Below, piece after piece: positions 46,089-54,920 of a DNA stretch of 64,000 nt. Position 1 is the stretch's first letter, and the number at the start of each line of letters is the position of its first letter. Both the position numbers and the translations under genes were made by a program. The DNA comes from Belnapia moabensis DSM 16746 (GTDB lineage Bacteria > Pseudomonadota > Alphaproteobacteria > Acetobacterales > Acetobacteraceae): positions 62,001-126,000 of the forward strand of contig NZ_JQKB01000009.1 of NCBI RefSeq assembly GCF_000745835.1, given 5' to 3'. The notes below the pieces were generated by a model, which was not told the DNA's origin, did no database searches, and saw nothing but the letters and a program-made list of their open reading frames with translations.

Positions 46089-47258
46089 TCAGTAGCTCCG
46101 CGGCATGCCGAGGACGTGCTCGCCGACATAGCTCAGCACCAGGTTCGTGCTGATCGGCGCCACTTGGTAGAGCCGCGCCTCGCGGTACTTCCGCTCGACA
46201 TCGTATTCCTCGGCGAAGCCGAAGCCGCCATGGGTCTGGATGCAGGCCTCGCCCGCAGCCCAGGCGGCATCGGCGGCGAGCATCTTGCCCATGTTGGCCT
46301 CCTCGCCGCAGGGCTCGCCGCGCTCGAATTTGGCGAGGCCCTGGCGCAGCAACGCCTCGGCGGCGCGCATCTGGGCATAGGCCTTGGCGATCGGGAACTG
46401 GACACCCTGGTTCTGCCCGATCGGCCGGCCGAACAGCACCCGCTCCTTGCTGTACTCGACGGCCTTGTGGATGAACCACTTGGCATCGCCGATGCTCTCG
46501 GAGGAGATCAGCAGCCGCTCCGCATTCATGCCGTCGAGGATGTAGCGGAAGCCCTTGCCCTCGATGCCGACCAGGTTCTCCGCCGGCACCACCATGTTGT
46601 CGAAGAAGACCTCGGTGGTGTTGTGGTTCATCATCGTGCGGATCGGGCGGATGGTGAGGCCGTTGCCGAGCGCCGCCTTCATGTCGACGATGAAGGTGGA
46701 GAGCCCATCGGTCTTCTTCGCCACCTCGCCGCGCGGCGTGGTGCGCGCGAGCAGGAGCATCAGGTCGGAATGCTCGGCGCGGCTGGTCCAGATCTTCTGG
46801 CCGTTGACGATGTACTTGTCGCCTTCCCGCTTGGCGAAGGTCCTGAGCGCCGTGGTGTCCGTCCCGCTCGTCGGCTCGGTCACGCCGAAGGCCTGTAGCC
46901 GCAACTCGCCCGAGGCGATGCCGGGCAGGTAGCGCTGCTTCTGCTCCGGGCTGCCATGCTTCAGGATGGTGCCCATGATGTACATCTGCGCGTGGCAGGC
47001 GCCGGCATTGCCGCCCGAGCGGTGGATCTCCTCGAGGATCGCCGCGGCGGCCGAGAGCGGCAGGCCCGCGCCACCAAACTCCTCCGGGATCAGCGCACCG
47101 AGATAGCCCGCCTCGGTCAGCGCCTTCACGAATTCGGTCGGATAGGCGCGGTCGCGGTCTACCTGGCGCCAGTACTCACCGGGGAAGCGGGCGCAAAGCT
47201 TCGCCACTTCCTCGCGGATCTCGGCATGCGGGTCGGCGATCGGCAGCGACTGATCCAT
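46089..47258 (-). CDS. Acyl-CoA dehydrogenase
   Basis: A 389-aa FAD acyl-CoA dehydrogenase. It has FGVTEPTSGTDTTALRT, GQKIWTSRAEHSDLMLLLA and CIQTHGGFGFAEEYDVERKYREA. The common C-terminal catalytic Glu (YEGT) is replaced by YQVAPIST. A Glu in DGMNAERLLIS occupies the alternative base position used by isovaleryl-CoA-type enzymes, so activity is still likely. It is the first gene of the CaiB operon and divergent from a LysR regulator 137 bp away. Confidence 0.9.
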   Translation of the reverse strand: MDQSLPIADPHAEIREEVAKLCARFPGEYWRQVDRDRAYPTEFVKALTEAGYLGALIPEEFGGAGLPLSAAAAILEEIHRSGGNAGACHAQMYIMGTILKHGSPEQKQRYLPGIASGELRLQAFGVTEPTSGTDTTALRTFAKREGDKYIVNGQKIWTSRAEHSDLMLLLARTTPRGEVAKKTDGLSTFIVDMKAALGNGLTIRPIRTMMNHNTTEVFFDNMVVPAENLVGIEGKGFRYILDGMNAERLLISSESIGDAKWFIHKAVEYSKERVLFGRPIGQNQGVQFPIAKAYAQMRAAEALLRQGLAKFERGEPCGEEANMGKMLAADAAWAAGEACIQTHGGFGFAEEYDVERKYREARLYQVAPISTNLVLSYVGEHVLGMPRSY

Positions 47259-47345
47259 GGCGTGTTCCTCCGGGCTTCGGGATTAGGGCGCGGCCTGGGC
47301 CCTTGGCAAGCCAGGGGGAAGATGGGCTCCGCTGAGGCTTCAGGT

Positions 47346-47355
47346 AATTCGAATT
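47346..47355. promoter_or_regulatory. AT-rich palindrome in LysR/acyl-CoA dehydrogenase divergent region
   Basis: AATTCGAATT is a perfect 10-bp palindrome, rare in this GC-rich DNA, 41 nt before the LysR start and 88 nt before the dehydrogenase start. A TATAGGCT element (47381-47388) may be the LysR -10 box. The palindrome is a candidate LysR-type recognition site. Confidence 0.5.
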
Positions 47356-47395
47356 CAGCGATGGCAGCCATAACCGTGCGCTATAGGCTGGCAGG

Positions 47396-48478
47396 ATGGA
47401 CCTGAAGCAGCTCCGCACCTTCCGCGAGGTTGCCGATTCCGGCTCCCTCAGCCGCGCCGCGGACCGGCTGCACCTGGCGCAGCCGGCGCTCTCCCGCCAG
47501 ATCCGCCTGCTTGAGGCGGAGATCGGCCTGCCGCTCTTCGCCCGGCACGGGCGGGGGATGCAGCTCACCGAGGCTGGCACGGCGCTGCTCGAGCGCATCG
47601 ACGGCCCGGTGCGCCAGCTCGAACGCGCGGTGGAGGAGGTGAGGGGCCTCGCCGGCGCCGTGGCCGGGCAGGTGGCGCTCGGGATGATGCCGACCATCGC
47701 CACCGTCCTCGCCGGGCCGCTGGCGCGACGGGTGGCGCTCGAGCATCCCGCGCTCTCGCTCCGCATCGTCGAGGGCTATACCGGCCATCTCGTCGAATGG
47801 GTCCAGCGCGGCGTCACCGATGCGACCCTGCTCTACGGGCCGGCGCCGGCGCTGCATCTCCGCGTCACGCCGCTGCTGATCGAGGAGATGGTGCTGGTCG
47901 GCGCCGCCGGCAGCGGCATCGGGCCGGAGCCGGTGCCCTTCGCCAGCCTCGCCGGGCGGCGCTTGGTGATGCCGAGCCGCCAGCACGGCCTCCGCCGCAT
48001 CGTCGAGGCGGCGGCGGGGCGGGCGCGGATCGCCCTCAACGTCGCCTTCGAGGCGGACAGCTTCGGCGTGCTGAAGGACCTCGTGGTGAGCGGCATCGGC
48101 GAGGCGGTGCTGCCCCGCTCGGCCATCCGCGAGGAAGAGGCGGCCGGCCGCCTGCGCTCCGCCCCGCTGGTCCGGCCGGTGCCGCGCCGGCAGGTGGTGC
48201 TCGCCCTGCCGACCGACCGCGCCCCCTCCCGCGCCACCTCCCTGGTGCTCGCCCTGCTGGCCGAAGAGGTCGCAGCACGCGAGGCCGCCGGCGACTGGCA
48301 CCAGATGGAGGCGGGGGCTACTGCCGCGGCAGCACCGCCTCCAGCGAGGTCCGCACCATCACCGCCGAGGGCCCCGGCGCCCGCAGCGCCGCCTCCAGCG
48401 CCGGCAGGTCCGCTTGGCTCTCCACCACCGTCACCGGCACCCGGAAGGCAGCGCACCAGGCGGCGAAGTCCGGGTTGA
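47396..48478 (+). CDS. LysR-family transcriptional regulator with extended C-terminus
   Basis: A 360-aa protein, about 55 residues longer than usual. Residues 1-60 are the winged HTH (LRTFREVADSGSLSRAADRL, QPALSRQIRLLEAEIG). Residues 90-295 are the periplasmic-binding-like effector domain. The normal end is near residue 303 (48304). Beyond it the frame stays open as a Pro/Ala/Arg-rich tail over the 3' end of the convergent ThDP gene, giving a 161-bp antisense coding overlap. It is divergent from the acyl-CoA dehydrogenase/CaiB operon, its likely target. Confidence 0.88.
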   Translation: MDLKQLRTFREVADSGSLSRAADRLHLAQPALSRQIRLLEAEIGLPLFARHGRGMQLTEAGTALLERIDGPVRQLERAVEEVRGLAGAVAGQVALGMMPTIATVLAGPLARRVALEHPALSLRIVEGYTGHLVEWVQRGVTDATLLYGPAPALHLRVTPLLIEEMVLVGAAGSGIGPEPVPFASLAGRRLVMPSRQHGLRRIVEAAAGRARIALNVAFEADSFGVLKDLVVSGIGEAVLPRSAIREEEAAGRLRSAPLVRPVPRRQVVLALPTDRAPSRATSLVLALLAEEVAAREAAGDWHQMEAGATAAAAPPPARSAPSPPRAPAPAAPPPAPAGPLGSPPPSPAPGRQRTRRRSPG

Positions 48479-49931
48479 CCAGACTGGTTCCGGAGACCCG
48501 GCCGGGATGCGCCCGCTCCTGGTGGATGCGGATGCTGGCATAGCTGCCGTTGTCGGAGAGGATCAGCGTCATCGGCGCCCCGCGTGCCACGGCGACGGCG
48601 AACTCACCCCCTGTCATCAGCGCCCCGCCATCGCCGACGAGGCCGATCACCCGCCGCTCCGGGTGGCGCAGCGCCGCGGCGACCGCGGCCGGGACGCCGA
48701 AGCCCATCGCGCCGGAGACGGGCACCAGCAGCCGCTGCGGCGGCGTCCAGCCGGCCTTGCGGTAGAAGGGCGCGCCGAAGGTGCCGGCGTCCAGGGCAAC
48801 AATGGCATCGGCCGGCGCCACCCGCTCGATCAGCTTCGCCACCTCGGCGAAGGCGACGCCGTCGGGCCAGGCGCGTGGCGCCACCTGGCAGTCGGAGAGA
48901 TGCAGGTCGTGCAGCCGCGCCGCCCAGGCCTCGCGCCCGGCCGATGCGCCGGGCGCCTCGGCCGCGAGCGCCGCGACGGTCGCCCGCGCATCGGCGGCGA
49001 TCGCCATCTCGGCCGGGAAGAGCCAGCCGAGGAAGCGCGGATCGGCGCAGACATGGGCGAGGCGCTGCCCCGGCGCAGGCCAGGACCAGCCCTGGGTCGT
49101 GATGTCGGTCAGCCGCGTCCCCAGCGCCAGCACGAGGTCGGCCTCGGCGAAGGCCGCGCGCTGCGCATCCGGGTTGCGCAGGCCGAGATCGCCCGCATAG
49201 AGCGGATGCCGGTTGGGGAAGAGGTCCTGCCGCCGGAAGGAGACCGCAACCGGCAGCTGCCAGGCCTCGGCGAAGGCGAGAAGCGCCTCGCGCCCGCCCT
49301 CGGCCTCGAAGCCGTGGCCGGCGAGCAGGATCGGCCGCTCCGCCCCGCGCAGCAGCGCCGCCAGCCGCGCCGCATCGGCCGGCGAGGGGGCCACGGCCCC
49401 TGGCAGCGTCGCCAGCGGGGCGGGCGCAGCGCAATCCGTCGCCAGCAGGTCCTCCGGCAGGGCGAGCACCACCGGGCCCGGCACGCCGCCCATGGCCATC
49501 GCATGGGCGCGGGCGATCAGCTCCGGCACCTGCTCGGCATCCGTCGCCTCGCCAACCCATTTGGCGACGCCACGGAACATGTTGGCGTAGTCGATCTCCT
49601 GGAAGGCGTTGCGCCGCAGGTCCCGCCGTTCCACCTGGCCGATCAGCAGGATCAGCGGCACCGCATCCTGCTCCGCCGTATGGACGGCGATGGCGGCGTT
49701 GCAGGCGCCGGGGCCGCGCGAGACCAGCACCACCCCCGGCCGCCCCGTCAGCTTGGCATCGGCGACGGCCATGAAGCCCGCCCCACCCTCGCTCCGGCAG
49801 GTGACGAGGTCGATGGCCGAACCGTGCAGCGCATCGAGCAAGGCGATATAGCTTTCGCCGGGCACGCAGAAGGCGCGGTCGATGCCCTGCGCGGCGAGAA
49901 ATTCCACGATGCGGTCGGCGGCGGTGGCCAT
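48318..49931 (-). CDS. Thiamine-diphosphate enzyme of the acetolactate synthase family
   Basis: A 537-aa three-domain ThDP enzyme. The N-terminal Pyr domain has FCVPGESYIALLDAL and the catalytic Glu E48 (CRSEGGAGFMA). A central FAD/NAD-like domain spans about 185-330, and the PP domain has the GDGGALMTGG...NGSYA ThDP-Mg motif. Compared with true acetolactate synthase it is a stand-alone form without a regulatory subunit nearby, so decarboxylase or lyase activity (oxalyl-CoA- or benzaldehyde-lyase-like) is possible. Its end overlaps the LysR tail. ATG 49931 is the start of conserved sequence. Confidence 0.85.
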   Translation of the reverse strand: MATAADRIVEFLAAQGIDRAFCVPGESYIALLDALHGSAIDLVTCRSEGGAGFMAVADAKLTGRPGVVLVSRGPGACNAAIAVHTAEQDAVPLILLIGQVERRDLRRNAFQEIDYANMFRGVAKWVGEATDAEQVPELIARAHAMAMGGVPGPVVLALPEDLLATDCAAPAPLATLPGAVAPSPADAARLAALLRGAERPILLAGHGFEAEGGREALLAFAEAWQLPVAVSFRRQDLFPNRHPLYAGDLGLRNPDAQRAAFAEADLVLALGTRLTDITTQGWSWPAPGQRLAHVCADPRFLGWLFPAEMAIAADARATVAALAAEAPGASAGREAWAARLHDLHLSDCQVAPRAWPDGVAFAEVAKLIERVAPADAIVALDAGTFGAPFYRKAGWTPPQRLLVPVSGAMGFGVPAAVAAALRHPERRVIGLVGDGGALMTGGEFAVAVARGAPMTLILSDNGSYASIRIHQERAHPGRVSGTSLVNPDFAAWCAAFRVPVTVVESQADLPALEAALRAPGPSAVMVRTSLEAVLPRQ

Positions 49932-49989
49932 CTGTGCGGCGTCTCCCCTGGTTCGCCCTGCGTAGACCCGGAGCCGCCTTCCGCCAAGC

Positions 49990-50412
49990 TCAGGACCCGC
50001 GCCCCTCCGCCGAAGTCTCGATGGAGAGGATGCGGTCGCCGGCGACGCCGAGGCTGGCACGCAGCTGCCGGCTCCGCTGCCCGTCCGTGCGGAAGCCGAG
50101 GACGCAATCCCACTGCGCCCGCGTCGGTGAGGGCGGCGTGCAGCCGAGGCCAAGGCCCTGCAGCCGCTGGATCGCCGGCGTGACCGGGGAGCCGAGCGGG
50201 AAGTCGCGCAGGAGCTCCGCCTTCAGCTCCGCCGCGGCGCCGGCCGGGCCGAGCCGCTGGAAGCGCTCGAGCGGTGAGGATGCCTCTCGCGCGGAGCCGA
50301 ACCACGCCACCACCCCGACCGCGGCGAGGATCGCCCCGCCCAGCAGCGCGGCGCGGCGCAGCGTGCCTGCCTGCAGAGGCAGGCCTCCGGCGCCGGCCTC
50401 CCCCTCAATCAT
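49990..50412 (-). CDS. Small single-helix membrane protein, unknown function
   Basis: A 140-aa protein with one membrane helix (AALLGGAILAAVGVVAWFG, residues 21-39), a short cytosolic N-terminus and a 100-residue periplasmic domain with two Cys (about 90 and 102) that could form a disulfide. Its start overlaps the D-aminoacylase stop (ATGA), so it is translated with it. I recognise no family. Confidence 0.5.
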   Translation of the reverse strand: MIEGEAGAGGLPLQAGTLRRAALLGGAILAAVGVVAWFGSAREASSPLERFQRLGPAGAAAELKAELLRDFPLGSPVTPAIQRLQGLGLGCTPPSPTRAQWDCVLGFRTDGQRSRQLRASLGVAGDRILSIETSAEGRGS

Positions 50413-51863
50413 GCGCGATGGCGACGGATCAGCCGGCCCGGCGTCTCGCCGGTGAGGCCCTGGCCGGCGCGGAAGGTCGGGACGCCGTTGGTCCAGACCT
50501 CCTCGATCCCCTCCGATTCCTGCTTCGGGTTCTCGAAGGTGGCGCGGTCGATGACCTTGTGCGGGTCGAACAGCACGAGGTCCGCATAGGCCCCCGGCTT
50601 CAGCACGCCGCGGTCCACCATGCCGAAGAGGGACGCGGTGCGGCCCGTCATCTTGTGGATCGCCGTCTCCATGTCGAGCAGGCCGAGCTGGCGCGAGTAG
50701 AAGCCGAGCACGCGCGGGAAGGTGCCCCAGAGGCGGGGATGCGGATGCTCGTCATGCGGGATGCCGTCCGAGCCGATGACGGACATCGGGTGCGCCATGA
50801 TCCGGCGGACATCCTCCTCGTCCATTTGGAAGGTGATGGCGCCGGCCGGGCTCAGCTTCTCCGCCGCGGCGCGCTGGTCCATGTTCCAGTTGCGCGCCAC
50901 CTCGGCGAGGTCCTTGCCGGCGAATTCCGGATGCGGCACCGACCAGGTGATGATCACCCGCACGTCCTCGCGCAGCCGGTCCGGCATCAGTACGGTGGAG
51001 CCGGCCGGATAGGGGTACATGTCGTAGGCGACTTCCTGCAACGAGGCGCTGGCCTCGAGCAGCGCCAGCGTCTGCACGCTGCGGCCGTAATTCTCCGGCA
51101 TCGAGCATTTGTGGTGGCTGATCCAGACCGGCACGCCGACCTTCTTGCCGATCTTCAGCGTCTCCTCGATCGAGGCGCAGACCCGGTCCGCCTCGTCGCG
51201 CATATGGGTGAAGTACATGCCCCCCGCGGCACGCAGTGGCTCGGCGACGGCGATGACTTCCTCCGTCGTCGCATGCATGTTCGGCTTGTACCAGAGGCCA
51301 GTAGAGAAGCCGGAGGCGCCCTCGGCCAGCGCCTCGGCGACCATCTGCCGCATCTTCGCTATCTCGGCATCCCGCGCCGGACGGTAGAGATCCTCGCCCA
51401 TCACGCGGTAGCGCAGCGTCTGGTGCCCGACGAGCGCATAGGTGTTGACCGCAGCCGGCGTCTTCTTCAGCGCCTGCGCATACTCGCCGAAGCTGTCGAA
51501 GGCGAGGCCGCTCTCGCCGACCAGGTCGAGCGGCGGCGGCGGCCGGTCGCCGGTGATGCGCAGCGGCGCTAGCGAGACGCCGCAGTTGCCGACGACCACA
51601 GTGGTGACGCCCTGGCTTGACTTGCAGTGCAGGCAGGCCGGGCCGCAGAGCACGGCGCGGTCGTCATGCGTATGCGCGTCGATGAAGCCCGGCGCGACGG
51701 CCCGTCCGTTGGCGATCACCTCCCGGTCGGCGCTGGCGCCGCCGAGGTCGCCGACCGCCACGATCCGCTCCCCGGTGACGCCGACATCGCCCACCCGGCG
51801 CGGCCCGCCGGTGCCGTCGAAGAGGGTGGCGTCGCGGATGATGAGGTCGCAGCGCAGGGCCAT
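50409..51863 (-). CDS. N-acyl-D-amino-acid deacylase (amidohydrolase superfamily)
   Basis: A 484-aa TIM-barrel amidohydrolase. Metal-site motifs are FIDAHTHDD (H64, H66), the bridging C94 in VVVGNCGVSLAP and HHKCSMPENYGR. The late VIGSDGIPHDEHPHPRLWG is typical of D-aminoacylases. It hydrolyses N-acyl-D-amino acids to D-amino acids. It lies divergent from a solute-binding protein gene (137-bp gap) and near hydantoinase genes, so it may process N-acyl or N-carbamoyl-amino acids. ATG 51863 begins conserved sequence. Confidence 0.88.
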   Translation of the reverse strand: MALRCDLIIRDATLFDGTGGPRRVGDVGVTGERIVAVGDLGGASADREVIANGRAVAPGFIDAHTHDDRAVLCGPACLHCKSSQGVTTVVVGNCGVSLAPLRITGDRPPPPLDLVGESGLAFDSFGEYAQALKKTPAAVNTYALVGHQTLRYRVMGEDLYRPARDAEIAKMRQMVAEALAEGASGFSTGLWYKPNMHATTEEVIAVAEPLRAAGGMYFTHMRDEADRVCASIEETLKIGKKVGVPVWISHHKCSMPENYGRSVQTLALLEASASLQEVAYDMYPYPAGSTVLMPDRLREDVRVIITWSVPHPEFAGKDLAEVARNWNMDQRAAAEKLSPAGAITFQMDEEDVRRIMAHPMSVIGSDGIPHDEHPHPRLWGTFPRVLGFYSRQLGLLDMETAIHKMTGRTASLFGMVDRGVLKPGAYADLVLFDPHKVIDRATFENPKQESEGIEEVWTNGVPTFRAGQGLTGETPGRLIRRHRA

Positions 51864-52000
51864 CGGAGCGTCTCTCCCGGGTCGGGTTCGGTCCCCCAGG
51901 GTTACCCCTCCGCCGGGCCGGGGGGAAGGCGTGCCGGGCGTGAATTGCCAGGACCGGCCCCGCACGGCAGTCTCCCGCCCAAGCACAAGGGGGACGGACC

Positions 52001-53233
52001 ATGATCGAACTCGACCGCCGGCGGCTGCTGGCCGGCCTTGGCGCCACGCTGGCCACGACGGGCGGGGCACGGGCCCAGGGCGCCGCCCAGCCCATCCGCA
52101 TCGGCGTCCTGGCCGATTTCTCCGGCTCCTACCGCGACACCTCCGGCCCCACCTCCGTCGCCTGCACCCAGCAGGCGGTCGAGGATTCCGGCCTCGCCGC
52201 CCGCGGCATCCAGGTCGAGGTGCTGCAGGGCGACCACCAGAACAAGCCGGATGTCGCTATGGCCATCGCCCGGCAATGGATCGACCAGCGCGGCGTGGAC
52301 ATGATCTGCGAGGTCAACCACTCCGCCATCGCGCTCGCCCTGGCCGGGCTGGTGCAGGAGAAGAACAAGGTCCAGATGAACAGCGGCGCACTGAGCGCCG
52401 TCATCACCGGCGAGCGCTGCTCCGCCAACACCGTCCACTGGACGGCCGATACCTGGATGCTGGCGAATTCCGTCGGCCAGGCGACGGTGAAGAGCGGCGG
52501 CGACAGCTGGTACTTCGTCACCGCCGACTACGCCTTCGGCCACCAGATGGAGCGGGACCTGACGCGCTTCATCGGCGCCGCCGGTGGCAAGGTGATGGGC
52601 GCCGCGCGCTTCCCCTTCCCGGGCACCTCGGATTTCTCCTCCTTCCTGGTGCAGGCGCAGGCGAGCCGCGCCAAGGTCGTGGGGCTGCTGATGGCGGGCG
52701 CCGACATGATCAACTGCATCAAGCAGGCGCGGGAGTTCGGCGTCACGCGCCGCGCCCGGCTGGTCGGGACGCCGATGTTCATCACCGACATCCATGCGAT
52801 GGGCCTGGAGACGGCGCAGGGGCTGACGGTCTGCGAGACCTACTACTGGGATCTGAACGACCGCACCCGCGCCTTCCTCGAGCGGGTGAAGCCGAAGACG
52901 CCCAACAACTACCCGAACCAGGAGCATGCCGGCACCTATTCCGGCGTGCTGCACTACCTGAAGGCGGTGGGCGACCTGGGCGTCGAGCGGGCGAAGGCGA
53001 GCGGCCTCGAGGTGGTGCAGCGCATGAAGGCGATGCCGACCGACGACGACTGCTTCGGCCCCGGCAAGCTGCGCGAGGACGGGCGGAAGATCCACCCGGC
53101 CCATCTCTTCGAGGTCAAGGCGCCCGGCGAGAGCAAGGGCGCCTGGGACTACTACCGCCTCATCGGCAGCGTCGGCGCCGAGGAGGCCTTCCGCCCCCTC
53201 AGCGAAGGCGGCTGCCCCCTCGTCCGGACCTGA
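52001..53233 (+). CDS. Branched-chain amino-acid-type ABC substrate-binding protein
   Basis: A 410-aa periplasmic binding protein of the LivJ class. It has a twin-arginine signal (LDRRRLLAGLGATLA, cut near ARAQ). The body starts IRIGVLADFSGSYRDTSGP; HHQNKPDVAM-like GDHQNKPDVAMAIARQW and YFVTADYAFGHQMERDL follow. No permease or ATPase is adjacent, so it must pair with components elsewhere. It sits between D-aminoacylase and hydantoinase genes, suggesting an amide or hydantoin ligand. Confidence 0.88.
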   Translation: MIELDRRRLLAGLGATLATTGGARAQGAAQPIRIGVLADFSGSYRDTSGPTSVACTQQAVEDSGLAARGIQVEVLQGDHQNKPDVAMAIARQWIDQRGVDMICEVNHSAIALALAGLVQEKNKVQMNSGALSAVITGERCSANTVHWTADTWMLANSVGQATVKSGGDSWYFVTADYAFGHQMERDLTRFIGAAGGKVMGAARFPFPGTSDFSSFLVQAQASRAKVVGLLMAGADMINCIKQAREFGVTRRARLVGTPMFITDIHAMGLETAQGLTVCETYYWDLNDRTRAFLERVKPKTPNNYPNQEHAGTYSGVLHYLKAVGDLGVERAKASGLEVVQRMKAMPTDDDCFGPGKLREDGRKIHPAHLFEVKAPGESKGAWDYYRLIGSVGAEEAFRPLSEGGCPLVRT

Positions 53234-53247
53234 AGCCGGGCTACGGC

Positions 53248-54918
53248 TCAGACCTCGACGCCGTAGATCTCCCGCGCCGCCTGGCGGGTGATGAGCCCAT
53301 CCGCCACGTCGCGCTTCACGAGCTCCGGGTCGCGCGCCTTCGGGTCGCCCATGCCGCCGCCGCCCGGCAGCTTCAGCAGCAGCCGACGGCCCTTGGGGAT
53401 CACCTGGAACCCCTTGGTGCGCAGCGGCGTACCGTTGGCATCGTTCAGCCCGACCCAGCCGCCCGCGCCCTCGCCGCCACCCTCGCGCCCCTTCGGCGGA
53501 TTGGCGACGCGGTCGAAGATGGCGTTCACCGCGAATTCCGCATCGCCCTTGGCGCCGATCTCCATCACTTGGCCGAAGCCGCCGCGCGTCCGCCCGGCGC
53601 CGGCGGAATCGGGCCGGAGCTCCTTCCGCCAGAAGATCACCGGCGCGACATTCTCCGTCGCCTCCACCGGCATGGTGCGGACGCCGGAGGGGAAGGCGAT
53701 GCCGTCCAGCCCGTCCTTTGTCGGCCGTGCCCCAGTGCCGCCGGAGTTGAAGGTGATGATCTCGAAATCCTCGGTCTCGGCGTTCTGGCCGGAAACCTGG
53801 CTGCCGCCCCGCAGCGGCGGGTTCCACAGCGCCGAGGAGCCCTCGGCATTCACCCGGTCCGGCACCGCCTGGTGGAGGCAGCCCATCATCAGGTCCGGCA
53901 GCAACTGCCCGACGACATGCCGGACGGAGACCGGATAGGGCCGCGGCGCATTGAGGATGCAGCCCTCCGGGATCACCATGTGGAAGGGGCTGAGCGAGGC
54001 CCAGTTGTTCGGGATCTCGGGCGCGACCACGCATTTGATCCCGAAGCAGGAATAGGCTCGGCAATAGGCCGGCGGCACGTTGATGCCGCGCGTCGAGAGG
54101 CCGGAGGTGCCGGCGTAATCGACGGTGATGCGGTCCTCCCCGATCGTCATCGCCGCCTGGAGCGTGACCTCGAACTCATAGCCATCCGACTTGATCTGCC
54201 CGCCATAGGTGCCGCGTGGGAGCTTCCTGATCTCCTCCAGCGTCGCATGCAGCGAGCTCTCGAAGATGTATTCGGCGAGCGGGTCGATGCTCTCCATGCC
54301 GAACTCGTCCATCATCTCGACGAGCCGCTTGGCGCCGGCATCGTTGCAGGCGCAGAGGGAGTAGACATCGCCTTCCAGCTCCACCGGCGTGCGGCTGCCG
54401 GCGCGGAGGAAGTCGAAGAAGGTCTCGTTCGGCCGGTTGCGGTCGAAGCACTTCACGATCGGGATGTAGAGCCCTTCCTCGAAGACGCTCCGCCCTTCCG
54501 GCCCCATGCCGAGCCCGCCGATATCGATGATATGCGCGGTGTTGGCGAAGAGCCCGACGATCCTGCCATTGCGGAAGGCCGGCGTGACCACGGTGAGGTC
54601 ATGCAGGTGCCCGGTGCCGAGCCAGGGGTCGTTGGTGATGTAGTGGTCGCCCGGCTGCATGGTCCCGGCCGGGAATTTCGCCAGGAAATGCCCGACCGAC
54701 TCCATCATGGAGTTCACATGTCCCGGCGTCCCCGTCACCGCCTGGGCCAGCATGCGGCCCTGCAGGTCGAAGATGCCAGCCGAGAGGTCGCCCGCCTCGC
54801 GCACCGTGGTGCTGAAGGCGGTGCGGATCATGGTCTGCGCCTGTTCCTCGACCACCGCGATGAGGCGGTTCCACTGGATCTGGCGCTGGATCGTCGCAAG
54901 TGCCCCGGTCTCTTTCAT
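53248..54918 (-). CDS. Hydantoinase/oxoprolinase subunit B
   Basis: A 556-aa HyuB-type subunit. Typical motifs are TAFSTTVREAGDLSAGIFD, GHLHDLTVVTPAF, NTAHIIDIGG and FNSGGTGARPTKDGLDG. With HyuA it forms an ATP-dependent hydantoinase or 5-oxoprolinase-type complex. ATG 54918 lies two bases after the HyuA stop. It is the last gene of the minus-strand unit hydrolase-HyuA-HyuB, convergent with the binding protein gene 14 bp away. Confidence 0.9.
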   Translation of the reverse strand: MKETGALATIQRQIQWNRLIAVVEEQAQTMIRTAFSTTVREAGDLSAGIFDLQGRMLAQAVTGTPGHVNSMMESVGHFLAKFPAGTMQPGDHYITNDPWLGTGHLHDLTVVTPAFRNGRIVGLFANTAHIIDIGGLGMGPEGRSVFEEGLYIPIVKCFDRNRPNETFFDFLRAGSRTPVELEGDVYSLCACNDAGAKRLVEMMDEFGMESIDPLAEYIFESSLHATLEEIRKLPRGTYGGQIKSDGYEFEVTLQAAMTIGEDRITVDYAGTSGLSTRGINVPPAYCRAYSCFGIKCVVAPEIPNNWASLSPFHMVIPEGCILNAPRPYPVSVRHVVGQLLPDLMMGCLHQAVPDRVNAEGSSALWNPPLRGGSQVSGQNAETEDFEIITFNSGGTGARPTKDGLDGIAFPSGVRTMPVEATENVAPVIFWRKELRPDSAGAGRTRGGFGQVMEIGAKGDAEFAVNAIFDRVANPPKGREGGGEGAGGWVGLNDANGTPLRTKGFQVIPKGRRLLLKLPGGGGMGDPKARDPELVKRDVADGLITRQAAREIYGVEV

Positions 54919-54920
54919 GG

